Shown piece after piece: positions 1 to 7,607 of a stretch of DNA of 64,000 nucleotides. Each line of letters starts with the position of its first letter. Within the stretch, counting starts at the first letter, position 1. Source of the DNA: Acidiluteibacter ferrifornacis (GTDB taxonomy: Bacteria; Bacteroidota; Bacteroidia; Flavobacteriales_E; Vicingaceae). Where the stretch lies: the NCBI RefSeq assembly GCF_009909615.1, contig NZ_WWNE01000004.1, positions 124,001 to 188,000 of the forward strand. The letters run 5' to 3'. A program made the translations under genes and the position numbers. The notes under the pieces were generated by a model, which saw nothing but the letters and a program-made list of their open reading frames with translations, had not been told where the DNA came from and ran no database searches.

Positions 1-575
1 CAGGAAAGGTCCACTCTTCTTCTGTTGGTGTCTGAAAAGTTTTCAATGGCATTCTGAAAGACCATTTTATTTGGAAGGATGACTTCTTGCCCTTGAAAAG
101 TGTGAATTATAGTAGCCCTCAGGTTAATGTATTTAACTACACCCATATATCCGTTAGATTGAATGATTTCACCAACCTTGAAGGTTTTTTGTATAGCAAG
201 AAATATTCCTGACATGAAATTGGCTGCCGTATCTTGAAAAGCAAAACCTAAGGCCAAGCCTATTACTCCAACTCCTGCTAACAATGAAGTAACCGTTTTG
301 TCTAAATTTAAAACGCCCAAGGCGAAGAATAGACCGATAACAACTATGGCTAAGGAGATGGTATTGCCAAGTAATTTAACTAAGGATACGTTACTTGAAA
401 CTTTTCCAAACACTTTTCCTGTAATTTTTCGAGCAAGTTTGGATAAAAAGTAAAATAGGATTAGAATGATTACTGCCACTAAAATGTTGGGCAGCATATC
501 GATAAAATTGGTTGCCCAGGTAATGAGCTTTTCACTTATTATTTCGTAGGCATCTGTTATGCTTATATCTTTCAT
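1..575 (-). CDS. MscS-family mechanosensitive ion channel (C-terminus cut off by window edge)
   Basis: Small-conductance mechanosensitive channel of the inner membrane, which releases solutes on hypo-osmotic shock. The reading frame starts with ATG at 575 and stays open to base 1, giving about 191 residues; the end lies outside the window. About residues 25-45 and 62-85 are hydrophobic helices. They are followed by a Gly/Ala-rich pore-type helix (AGVGVIGLALGFAFQDTAAN) and then the beta domain (KVGEIIQ, LRATIIHTFQG, ILPNKMVF), all typical of MscS. It begins 5 bases after the histidine kinase stop codon, so it is probably the last gene of the signalling operon. Family assignment is firm; the kind of channel gating cannot be judged from a partial sequence. 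Confidence 0.9.
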   Translation of the reverse strand, partial: MKDISITDAYEIISEKLITWATNFIDMLPNILVAVIILILFYFLSKLARKITGKVFGKVSSNVSLVKLLGNTISLAIVVIGLFFALGVLNLDKTVTSLLAGVGVIGLALGFAFQDTAANFMSGIFLAIQKTFKVGEIIQSNGYMGVVKYINLRATIIHTFQGQEVILPNKMVFQNAIENFSDTNRRRVDLS

Positions 576-580
576 ATTAT

Positions 581-2023
581 TTAGTTTGGTTTAATGAGTA
601 TAGTGAACTTTGTTCCTACTCCTTTTTCACTCTCTACAACTATTTTTGCCTCATGTGCGTTAATGATATTCTGAGTTGTAGTAAGGCCTAACCCCATTCC
701 AGTGCGTTTTCCAGTGTAAAAGGCATCAAACAAATTATTCAGCTTATCTTTCTCTATTCCTTCACCGTTGTCAGCGATTGAGATTGAAATTTGATTATTT
801 TCCATACAAGTCGATATGGTAAGTTCACCTTGTCTGTCCGGAGGCATTGCCTCAATCGCATTAATAATAATATTAAGCAAGGCAATTTTCATCTGCTCTT
901 CGTCAATATTGGCCGTTATTTTATTGCAATTTAATTCTGTTTTTAAAGAGATTTTCTGCAATTTAATGCGGTCGGCAGCTAATTCGATTACTTTAGGAAT
1001 TAAATCGTCAATTTCAATGGAATCCATTACCACGCTTGTGGGCTTTGCCGAATTTAACAACTCAGTGATTAAATTATTAATTCGATCAGAGTTTCTTTTA
1101 ATGATTTCGCTGTACATTAAAGCATCTTCGTTATCTTGAAATTCCGCCATTAGTTGCTCGAGGGAAAGGTTGATGTTGGTTAATGGATTTCTGACTTCAT
1201 GAGCAATGCTTCTTGCTAATCTACCTGTCATTCCTAACTTCTCGGCTCTCAGAAGTTGTTGTTCATTTTCTTTTTGTTTAGTGTTGTCTCTAATTATACC
1301 TTGATAACCTTCTACTTCATTGTTAATGTCGAAGAGGACAATAGTAGTTATTGAGCAGTTCAATTGCTTCCCATCAGAACGAAGAAGAGTGACTTCAAAA
1401 TCTTTGATCAGGCCTTTGTTTAAGAGGGAAGTTTTAAAGCGTTCATATGTTTTTTCTTTTTCAAATAGAAAACTTAAGTCATGTGAGGTTACATCATCCT
1501 TTTGGTATCCAAACAAAGTGGTTAATGCTTGATTTACTTCAATGAAATTAAGGTTTTTGTCTACGATGTAAATAGGGTCAATGGACCTTTGAAAGAGACT
1601 TTTGTACTTGACTTCACTGTGGTTTAATTTCTCTAAAGTGTGATATCTTTCTAATGCATAACGAATTGAACGTTCGAGTTTTTCGACATCAATTGCTGAT
1701 TTCACTATATAATCGTCAGCTCCATTTTTCATGGCTTGCATATCTATCTCTCGATCGCCTTGACCAGTTAAAATGATAATAGGCTTTTTACAGCCTGTTT
1801 TTCTTGCGTGTATTAGTAAGTCCAAACCCGATAGTTTTCCTAGTCGATAATCAATTAGGTAAATGTCTGATTCAGACTTAGTCAGTAGATTTTCTGCAAG
1901 TTCAAAGTCATTTACCCAATCGACCTCAAATTGAAACCCTTCAATATCTGATAATAGATCTTCGGTTAGGATAAAGTCATCCTCATCATCATCGATTATC
2001 GTTAGCTTTACATTGTTTACCAT
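581..2023 (-). CDS. REC-PAS hybrid histidine kinase (soluble)
   Basis: Sensor kinase of 480 residues with an N-terminal receiver domain (acid cluster D11-D13, phospho-acceptor D58 in LIDYRLG, T86, K108). A PAS domain (about 140-255) follows, then a HisKA dimerisation helix with H275 in SIAHEVRNP, and an HATPase domain with N box (NIIINAIEAMP), G1 (DNGEGI) and G2 (GMGLGLT). There is no signal peptide or membrane helix, so it senses in the cytoplasm or is driven by phosphorylation of its own receiver. It sits between the NtrC-type regulator and the MscS gene with short gaps, so the three regulators probably form one relay. The order REC-PAS-kinase is the reverse of most hybrid kinases. The signal is unknown. 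Confidence 0.92.
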   Translation of the reverse strand: MVNNVKLTIIDDDEDDFILTEDLLSDIEGFQFEVDWVNDFELAENLLTKSESDIYLIDYRLGKLSGLDLLIHARKTGCKKPIIILTGQGDREIDMQAMKNGADDYIVKSAIDVEKLERSIRYALERYHTLEKLNHSEVKYKSLFQRSIDPIYIVDKNLNFIEVNQALTTLFGYQKDDVTSHDLSFLFEKEKTYERFKTSLLNKGLIKDFEVTLLRSDGKQLNCSITTIVLFDINNEVEGYQGIIRDNTKQKENEQQLLRAEKLGMTGRLARSIAHEVRNPLTNINLSLEQLMAEFQDNEDALMYSEIIKRNSDRINNLITELLNSAKPTSVVMDSIEIDDLIPKVIELAADRIKLQKISLKTELNCNKITANIDEEQMKIALLNIIINAIEAMPPDRQGELTISTCMENNQISISIADNGEGIEKDKLNNLFDAFYTGKRTGMGLGLTTTQNIINAHEAKIVVESEKGVGTKFTILIKPN

Positions 2024-2066
2024 ACTGCTAGTTGAATATTTTTCTGAATATAATTTTATACTTGGA

Positions 2067-3467
2067 TTAATTTTTCAAATCAATTTGATAGCTTTCCATT
2101 TTGTTGTAAAGAGTTTTTCTATCGATCTGAAGCACATTTGCAGCTTTAGTTTTATTATAACCTACTTGTTCTAAAACTTTTATTATGGCTTTCCTTTCAG
2201 CTGCTTCAGCTACTGATTTTAAATCTGAAAACGTTTCCTCATCACTTTCGTCTGGTGTGAAATCGTATGTGGGAGAGATGATCTCAGCTGGCAAAGCAAT
2301 TTCTTCTATATACTCACCTGGGCTGAGCAAAACGGCTCTTTTTATTACGTTTTTAAGTTCTCTCAAATTTCCATGCCAGTAGTAATTTTTTAGCTTGTAT
2401 AATGCAGTTTTTTCAAAACCTTTGATAGATTTCTCTAACTCTTCATTTGCAATATTTAAAAAGTGCTTGGCATAAACTTCAATATCCTCTTTTCGTTCTC
2501 TCAAAGGAGAAAGGTCAACCATAAATTCGTTAAGTCGGTAAAATAGATCTTCTCTAAACTTACCCTCTTTGGATGCTGCGGTCAAATCTTCATTACTAGC
2601 CGCAATTATCCTAACATCTATGTCAAAATCTTTATTGTCACCGATTTTTCTAACTTTTCTCTCTTGGAGTACACGCAATAATTTGACTTGATTGTCGTAG
2701 GATAAATTTCCAATCTCATCTAAAAATATCGTTCCACCATTGGCATATTCGAAATGACCAACCTTATTATTTACTGCTCCGGTAAAAGATCCTTTTATGT
2801 GTCCAAATAATTCGCTAGCGGCCAACTCTTTGGGCAATGCACCACAGTCTATGGCAACAAATGGGTATTCTGCTCTTTTGCTTTTTTGATGTATGGATTT
2901 GGCAATAAACTCTTTCCCAGTTCCACTTTCGCCTTGTATGACTACGCTCATGTCTGTTGGTGCAAGTAGGTTGGTTAGTTGTTCAATCCGTTTTGATTGA
3001 GCACTTGTTCCGGTTACAAACTCTCTATTTATCGTGTTTGGAGTGTTTTTCTTTGTAGACTTAGTTTTAGTTGGAGCTGAAGGTTTCTCAGCAGGAATTT
3101 CTTCTTTCGTTAATAATGCTTTTTTTATAGCATGAAGAATTTCTTCATGAAAAATGGGTTTTGTTACATACTCAACCGCACCCATTTTAATGCATTGCAC
3201 AGCGGTCTTAACATCAGAGTACCCTGTTATGATGATAACTTTTGTGTTCGGTCTAATAGATTTGATAGACTTCAAAGCCTCTGTTCCATCCATGTCAGGT
3301 AATCGAAAATCACAAAGGGCTAAATCGACCTCATTTGATTCTATATAATTTAAAGCACTTTTTCCTGTATATGCCAACTCAACTTCATATCCATTTTTTG
3401 ATAGATATTTCTTTAACAACATACAGATGTCTGTATCATCGTCAATTACTAAAATTTTCTCTTTCAT
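2067..3467 (-). CDS. NtrC-family sigma54-dependent response regulator
   Basis: Transcription activator of 466 residues that opens sigma54 promoters. It has an N-terminal receiver (D9-D11, phospho-acceptor D53 in LCDFRLPDMDG, T81-region, K-P switch in VTKPIF) and a Lys/Thr-rich linker at about 125-150. The AAA+ domain has Walker A GESGTGKE at 179-186, the sigma54-contact loop as GSFTGA (Ser for the usual Ala) and Walker B GGTIFLDEIGN. A C-terminal Fis-type helix-turn-helix (YNKTKAANVLQIDRKTLYNK) completes it. Full family length. It lies 43 bases upstream of the kinase gene, its likely partner. I found no convincing sigma54 promoter (TGGCAC-N5-TTGC) in the window, so its targets are elsewhere or diverged. 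Confidence 0.93.
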   Translation of the reverse strand: MKEKILVIDDDTDICMLLKKYLSKNGYEVELAYTGKSALNYIESNEVDLALCDFRLPDMDGTEALKSIKSIRPNTKVIIITGYSDVKTAVQCIKMGAVEYVTKPIFHEEILHAIKKALLTKEEIPAEKPSAPTKTKSTKKNTPNTINREFVTGTSAQSKRIEQLTNLLAPTDMSVVIQGESGTGKEFIAKSIHQKSKRAEYPFVAIDCGALPKELAASELFGHIKGSFTGAVNNKVGHFEYANGGTIFLDEIGNLSYDNQVKLLRVLQERKVRKIGDNKDFDIDVRIIAASNEDLTAASKEGKFREDLFYRLNEFMVDLSPLRERKEDIEVYAKHFLNIANEELEKSIKGFEKTALYKLKNYYWHGNLRELKNVIKRAVLLSPGEYIEEIALPAEIISPTYDFTPDESDEETFSDLKSVAEAAERKAIIKVLEQVGYNKTKAANVLQIDRKTLYNKMESYQIDLKN

Positions 3468-3504
3468 GTTTGGTGATTTTAAGTATATTGATTTACAAGT
3501 TATA

Positions 3505-3861
3505 TTAAATAGGTTTTATCGCTTGAATTACAGCATCTCTGTTTAATGGTTTGCTAATAAAGTGTTGGATGCCATGTTTTTTAGCTTCCGATCGCTCTGT
3601 AATCCCGTCATATGCACTAACAATATTTATTCGAATTTCTGCATTGAGCTTTTTTAACTTAGGGATAATTGAAAAACCAACTCCATCTGGTAAATTTAAA
3701 TCTAGAAAAACAACTTGTGGATTAAATTCTACAAATTTTTGTTCTCCCTCGGCCAGTGTGTTGGCTACTGTTGTTTCGTAGCCCTCTTTTCTTAAAATGC
3801 TGCTAACGAGTAAACAAATGTCAATTTCGTCATCAATGATTAGTACTTTTTTTATATCCAT
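3505..3861 (-). CDS. Single-domain response regulator (CheY-like)
   Basis: Stand-alone receiver domain of 118 residues with all signature positions: D10-D11, phospho-acceptor D54 in VFLDLNLPDG, a Ser in NIVSAYDG at the Thr position, and the switch lysine in FISKPLN. There is no output domain, so it acts as a phosphate shuttle or by protein contact. It is the first gene of the minus-strand signalling operon, 37 bases upstream of the NtrC-type regulator. With the kinase's own receiver there are three receivers in the operon, consistent with a multi-step relay. What it contacts cannot be told from sequence. Confidence 0.9.
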   Translation of the reverse strand: MDIKKVLIIDDEIDICLLVSSILRKEGYETTVANTLAEGEQKFVEFNPQVVFLDLNLPDGVGFSIIPKLKKLNAEIRINIVSAYDGITERSEAKKHGIQHFISKPLNRDAVIQAIKPI

Positions 3862-3984
3862 TTTTGTGTGTAATATTTCTACAATATATATAATTTTATG
3901 TTCAGCCTCAATTAATGAGTGTCTTTTAACTCTATGATAGAGAGTGATTAAGTAAAAACATATCTTAGTTCTTTAATTTATATT

Positions 3985-3992
3985 TAGATTTG
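3985..3992 (+). promoter_or_regulatory. Candidate -7 promoter element (TAGATTTG)
   Basis: Exact match to the Bacteroidota -7 consensus TAnnTTTG, 24 bases before the ATG at 4017. No clear TTG -33 element at the right distance (TTA is present near 3965). Confidence 0.4.
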
Positions 3993-4016
3993 TCAAAAAA
4001 TATACCTTTTTAAAAA

Positions 4017-4523
4017 ATGAAAAAGATACTTGTAGCCCTGTTCTTATTTTCTATCTCAATTTTTAGTTTTAATACATATGCGCAGTCAAGCATAGCAGGA
4101 GTCGTTACAATATATGGTAAAGTGGTCTCAAATGAGTCTCAAATGGATGAATACACAATTACCGTAGTTAAGAATAATAAAGTTTTAAGCATGAATGATA
4201 TCGATCATAAAAAAGGGTATCGTTTAGATCTTACATTAGATGGGATTTATTCCATTACGTTTGAAAAAAGTGGGTACTTAACGAAATCGATTATTCTAAA
4301 TGGGATGATAGATAGTACATTAAATATTAATAGGACCACTTTTCAGATGGATATTGATTTAGTAAGCGTTCAGGACTTTCTTACCGATGAATTCTGCCTA
4401 CTTCCTGTAGCTAAGGTTTACTTTGACGAAAAGGCAAATGCATTTACCTTCGATAAATCATATACCAAAGAAATGTTGAAACTATATGATCGAATTAAAA
4501 GTAAATCTAAGGCAAGTAATTAG
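4017..4523 (+). CDS. Small secreted protein, carboxypeptidase-regulatory-like fold suspected
   Basis: 168 residues with a clear signal peptide (hydrophobic core 5-18, cleavage after TYAQ near residue 23). The body has GKVVSNESQMDEYTITVVKNN and the YSITFEKSGYLTKSIIL type of pattern seen in carboxypeptidase-regulatory-like or transthyretin-like beta domains, so an extracytoplasmic beta-sandwich is likely. The C-terminus has a conserved block (LLPVAKVYFDE, then FDKSYTKEMLKLYDRI) shared with the protein encoded by 4582-5145 on the other strand, so the two are paralogues. I do not recognise a function. The start is supported by the signal peptide at residue 1. Confidence 0.7.
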   Translation: MKKILVALFLFSISIFSFNTYAQSSIAGVVTIYGKVVSNESQMDEYTITVVKNNKVLSMNDIDHKKGYRLDLTLDGIYSITFEKSGYLTKSIILNGMIDSTLNINRTTFQMDIDLVSVQDFLTDEFCLLPVAKVYFDEKANAFTFDKSYTKEMLKLYDRIKSKSKASN

Positions 4524-4545
4524 AACAAAAATAATGTTAGGGTTA

Positions 4546-4584
4546 TAAAAAAAGGGGTAGAAAATATTTTCTACCCCTTTTTTA
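4546..4584. terminator. Bidirectional rho-independent terminator
   Basis: Inverted repeat AAAGGGGTAGAAAA / TTTTCTACCCCTTT with runs of A and T on either side, placed between two convergent genes. It serves both; its right edge covers the stop codon of the minus-strand gene. Confidence 0.85.
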
Positions 4585-5145
4585 GTTGGTGAGTTGCATT
4601 CGATCTTGCATCTGGGATTCGATTAGTAAGTCTTTGTATACTTTCTTCATCTTTTTCGTGTAAGACTTGTTGTGTTCGAACTCTTCCTTCTTATTATTAT
4701 ATTTTACAATTCCAACAGGGAGATCTAGAGCTGATGTATTAACACCATCCAATTCTTTTTCGGCAAAAACATCCATATCAAAACTGAATTCAGGAATCTG
4801 CTTGGTGTAATTTTCTGGAATAGATGTATCGAAAATGAATCTTTTGGTGTAATAGCCTTTTGCATTAATTTCAATAGTGCAATAGGAATTAATTGGAACA
4901 TTAGTTTCAAAATTATACCGAGCAGAGCTTTCAACGGTTTTAAATAATCTATTTCTGATGTAGATGTTAATGGTATATTTTCTTAACTTGTTTCGATTGT
5001 TGTATATAAGTCCGACGATCTTAATACTGTCTTGTTTCAGTACAGTTGGATATTCAAAACTTGTGGAGGTGTTAGGTGTTTTTGAGAAAGCAGCTACGGA
5101 AATCAGTAAAAATAAGACTGCAACGAACTTTGGTAGGGCATTCAT
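4582..5145 (-). CDS. Small secreted protein, paralogue of the 4017-4523 product
   Basis: 187 residues from the ATG at 5145; the frame is open 22 codons further upstream, but only this start puts a signal peptide (MNALPKFVAVLFLLISVAAF) at the N-terminus. The mature part has IKIVGLIYNNRNKLRKYTI and CTIEINAKGYYTKRFIF, matching in layout the carboxypeptidase-regulatory-like pattern of its neighbour. The C-terminal block LPVGIVKYNNKKEEF and NKSYTKKMKKVY aligns with the neighbour's C-terminus. Probably an old duplication, now convergent. No function recognised. A candidate -7 element lies 38 bases upstream (5183-5190). Confidence 0.65.
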   Translation of the reverse strand: MNALPKFVAVLFLLISVAAFSKTPNTSTSFEYPTVLKQDSIKIVGLIYNNRNKLRKYTINIYIRNRLFKTVESSARYNFETNVPINSYCTIEINAKGYYTKRFIFDTSIPENYTKQIPEFSFDMDVFAEKELDGVNTSALDLPVGIVKYNNKKEEFEHNKSYTKKMKKVYKDLLIESQMQDRMQLTN

Positions 5146-5182
5146 ATTTCTGTTTTGAGGATGTTTTGTTTTAAGGAAGGTA

Positions 5183-5190
5183 CAAATGTA
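5183..5190 (-). promoter_or_regulatory. Candidate -7 promoter element (TACATTTG on minus)
   Basis: Matches TAnnTTTG on the minus strand, 38 bases upstream of the secreted-protein start at 5145. Confidence 0.35.
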
Positions 5191-5409
5191 TAAAAAAGGT
5201 TGAATATCCAATTTTAATTTCAGCTTACCTGAAGAAAATGGTGGTTTAACCTCAGACTCTTTCTAGGTTCTGGAATTATCTATTAACAAATAGATGATAA
5301 TTACTTAAAATAAAGAAGTATTCTTACGTAAGGGTTTAAAACTGCTGATTATCTATTAGGTGATAAGATGTTGGTGGCTGAAAATAGAGTTTTACCAGGA
5401 GCAAGAAAC

Positions 5410-5441
5410 AAAAAAGCCTCAACTAAATTAGTTGAGGCTTT
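5410..5441 (-). terminator. Rho-independent terminator of tRNA-Phe
   Basis: Stem AAGCCTCAAC / GTTGAGGCTT with a 7-base loop; on the minus strand it is followed by a T run, 6 bases past the tRNA 3' end. Confidence 0.85.
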
Positions 5442-5446
5442 CTGGG

Positions 5447-5519
5447 TGGTGCCAGCTGGAATCGAACCAGCGACACAAGGATTTTCAGTCCTTTGCTCTA
5501 CCGACTGAGCTATGGCACC
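5447..5519 (-). tRNA. tRNA-Phe (anticodon GAA)
   Basis: 73 nt cloverleaf on the minus strand. The acceptor stem is GGTGCCA/TGGCACC, the D-loop region is GCTCAGTCGGTAGAGC, and the anticodon arm is AAGGA-CTGAAAA-TCCTT, giving anticodon GAA. The T-arm has GGTTCGATTCC. The discriminator base is A, and the CCA end is not encoded (CCC follows). Confidence 0.97.
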
Positions 5520-5537
5520 TTTTCGCGTTAGCGGTGG

Positions 5538-5545
5538 CAAATGTA
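5538..5545 (-). promoter_or_regulatory. Candidate -7 promoter element of tRNA-Phe (TACATTTG on minus)
   Basis: Matches TAnnTTTG on the minus strand, 18 bases before the first base of the tRNA, a sensible distance for a short 5' leader. Confidence 0.45.
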
Positions 5546-5597
5546 TTAATAAAATTCTAATTGATAAAAATTTAATTTCAACTATTTTTACTTCAAT

Positions 5598-5605
5598 TAT
5601 ATTTG
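5598..5605 (+). promoter_or_regulatory. Candidate -7 promoter element of coaX (TATATTTG), possibly leaderless
   Basis: Exact TAnnTTTG match ending 4 bases before the coaX ATG. In this phylum transcription starts only a few bases after this element, which would put the first transcribed base at or near the ATG. Confidence 0.45.
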
Positions 5606-5609
5606 TTGG

Positions 5610-6341
5610 ATGAAAATCATTGTTGATATAGGAAATACTAAATTAAAGTTTGCAGTCTTTGAAGACCAAAAGCTAGAATATAAATCTGAAAGTAAAGCAT
5701 TTCAGTTAGCAGAGTGGAAAAAGTTGTTTCAAACATTCCCAATTGATGCCTATATTATTTCTTCTGTAAAAGGAAATTATGATGATATCTTAAATTTTCT
5801 TCAAAATGAATGCGAAAGAGGAATGGTGTTGAGTAATCAATCATTGCTGCCCCTTACAATTGATTACGAAACACCTGAAACTCTTGGAATAGATAGGTTG
5901 GCACTTGCTGTTGCCGCAGTATATAAATTCCCTAACAGCAACACTTTGGTAATTTCGTGTGGAACATGTATAACTTATAACTTAATAACTCACGACAGAA
6001 AGTTCGTTGGAGGGGCAATTTCACCCGGTGTCCACATGCGTTTAAAAGCGATGCATCATTTTACAGATAAGCTTCCTCAAATTGATTGGGATGGACATTT
6101 AAAATCTATATTATTGCCTAAAAATACTCGAGATGCGATGTTGTCTGGTGCAGTAAATGGTGCATTATGTGAATTAACGGAAGTAATAAATCGTTACAGA
6201 CAAACGTTTACACGTGAACTTAACATTATTTTATGTGGTGGAGATGCTAAATTCTTTGAAAAAGAACTAAAAAATAGCATCTTTGCGGACTCAAATTTTG
6301 TGCTTTACGGACTCAATGAAATACTCCAATATAATTCTTAA
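5610..6341 (+). CDS. coaX: Type III pantothenate kinase
   Basis: Catalyses ATP-dependent phosphorylation of pantothenate, the first step of coenzyme A synthesis, in the cytosol. At 243 residues it is the usual length. The ASKHA-fold phosphate-1 motif is DIGNTKLKF (D6-T10), the catalytic aspartate motif is GIDR (D95), and GGAISPG near 134-140 is present. In the third motif, usually GTxxTxD, this protein has GTCITYN: N124 in place of the conserved acid. The gene starts at a well-conserved N-terminus directly behind a -7 promoter element and overlaps the next gene by 26 bases, so it leads the envelope gene run. The family call is firm; full activity is likely but not proven because of N124. Confidence 0.93.
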   Translation: MKIIVDIGNTKLKFAVFEDQKLEYKSESKAFQLAEWKKLFQTFPIDAYIISSVKGNYDDILNFLQNECERGMVLSNQSLLPLTIDYETPETLGIDRLALAVAAVYKFPNSNTLVISCGTCITYNLITHDRKFVGGAISPGVHMRLKAMHHFTDKLPQIDWDGHLKSILLPKNTRDAMLSGAVNGALCELTEVINRYRQTFTRELNIILCGGDAKFFEKELKNSIFADSNFVLYGLNEILQYNS

Positions 6342-7590
6342 AAATTTCCTATTTGCAATTCTGATTGGACTATGTAGTCAGGTTTTTGCGCAAACCACTA
6401 CAAATTCTATTTATTCTAGATATGGAATAGGTGAAATTAGAAAACCTCAATTCAACACTAATTTCGGAATAGGTGGAGCAGGTATCGCACTAAAATCTGA
6501 TAGGTTCGCAAATTTTGCAAATCCTGCCTCATTGACTAGTCTGAAAATGATTGCATTTGAAGTCGCAGTTAAAAGTGACAACTATCAAGCGATTAGTGGA
6601 ACTCAAAAATCCCAAGGGAATAATACTTATTTTAACCACCTATCACTCTCTATGCCAATTAAGGATTGGTGGGGACTGACATTTGGTATTACTCCTCTTA
6701 GTACTATCGGTTATGATTATTCCTACAGTGAATATAATCAGAACAAAGGACGAATAGATTACAGTTATATTGGGAGTGGAGGAATCAATAAAGTTTTTGT
6801 AGCAAATGGTTTCGATATTGCAGAGGGTTTGTCTTTTGGGTTTACAACTTCATTTTTATTTGGAGGAATAGAAAGAGAAAAACAAATTGAGTTTTTGGAT
6901 ACGACCTACGCTTTTAATAGTTCTGATAAGGATAGAATTACGGTAAGTGATGTAAGTTTTGATTTGGGGATTCAATATGAAAAAGCACTTTCAGAAGAAT
7001 ATACATTCATCGGGGGTGTGACTTATGATGTGGGAAATAAGTTGTCTGGAAGAAGGACTCAGTTAATTAGGTCATATAGAGGCTCAAATTTGTCAATTAG
7101 TTATCTAGATACGTCTAAATTCGTTGATGCTATTAAGACCAATATTAAATTGCCATCCACTATTGGACTTGGCGTTAGTATAGAAAAAAAGGAGTCTTGG
7201 GGATTTGAATTGAATTATTTGAATGCGGCCTGGTCTTCAATAGAACCTGAAGGACAAGAAGAGTTTGTAAATAGTCAAACTTTCATTGCTGCTTTTAGGA
7301 TTTTGCCCAATGAAAATGCCTATTCAGACTACTTCAAAAGAATTACTTACAGTTTTGGAGCTAGTTATTCAAACTCCTATATCAAACTAAATAATCAAGA
7401 ATTAAATGAGTATGGCATCAATTTTGGAATAAGCCTACCGTTCAAGAAAAGTATCTCATCACTTACATTTGGACTTGAAGCTCTGAGAAGAGGAGAGAAT
7501 TCCAATGGATTAGTACAAGAAGACTTTTTAAATTTTAACTTAGGAATAACAATTAACGACCGATGGTTTATAAAACGCAAATACGATTAA
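6316..7590 (+). CDS. Outer-membrane beta-barrel protein (OmpP1/FadL-like)
   Basis: 424 residues from ATG 6316, chosen because it places a signal peptide (MKYSNIILKNFLFAILIGLC, cleavage after VFAQ) at the N-terminus; the frame is open 33 bases further. After the signal comes NSIYSRYGIGEI and FGIGGAGIAL with FANPASLTSL, the N-terminal plug-like pattern of Bacteroidota FadL/OmpP1-type barrels. Alternating beta strands continue to an aromatic end region (INDRWFIKRKYD). It overlaps coaX by 26 bases and is followed by a TPR-protein gene after 17 bases. It probably transports hydrophobic substrates or is a structural porin; the substrate is unknown. Confidence 0.75.
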   Translation: MKYSNIILKNFLFAILIGLCSQVFAQTTTNSIYSRYGIGEIRKPQFNTNFGIGGAGIALKSDRFANFANPASLTSLKMIAFEVAVKSDNYQAISGTQKSQGNNTYFNHLSLSMPIKDWWGLTFGITPLSTIGYDYSYSEYNQNKGRIDYSYIGSGGINKVFVANGFDIAEGLSFGFTTSFLFGGIEREKQIEFLDTTYAFNSSDKDRITVSDVSFDLGIQYEKALSEEYTFIGGVTYDVGNKLSGRRTQLIRSYRGSNLSISYLDTSKFVDAIKTNIKLPSTIGLGVSIEKKESWGFELNYLNAAWSSIEPEGQEEFVNSQTFIAAFRILPNENAYSDYFKRITYSFGASYSNSYIKLNNQELNEYGINFGISLPFKKSISSLTFGLEALRRGENSNGLVQEDFLNFNLGITINDRWFIKRKYD

Positions 7591-7607
7591 AACCCAATAC
7601 AAGAAAA

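Larger units (their letters stand above)
5146..5446. other. Intergenic stretch between the secreted-protein gene and tRNA-Phe
   Basis: No ORF of note. It holds a minus-strand -7 element at 5183-5190, two copies of the 11-mer ATTATCTATTA (5275-5285 and 5348-5358), a nearby inverted version (AATAGATGATAAT at 5290-5302), and the tRNA-Phe terminator at its right end. Confidence 0.5.

Noticed and set aside
816-1139. Open frames of 60-110 codons antisense to larger genes, such as this one inside the kinase
   Set aside because: They lie wholly inside well-supported genes on the other strand and resemble no family.
5349-5540. 63-residue minus-strand open frame covering tRNA-Phe
   Set aside because: It reads through the tRNA gene, a known spurious ORF type; the cloverleaf explains the sequence.
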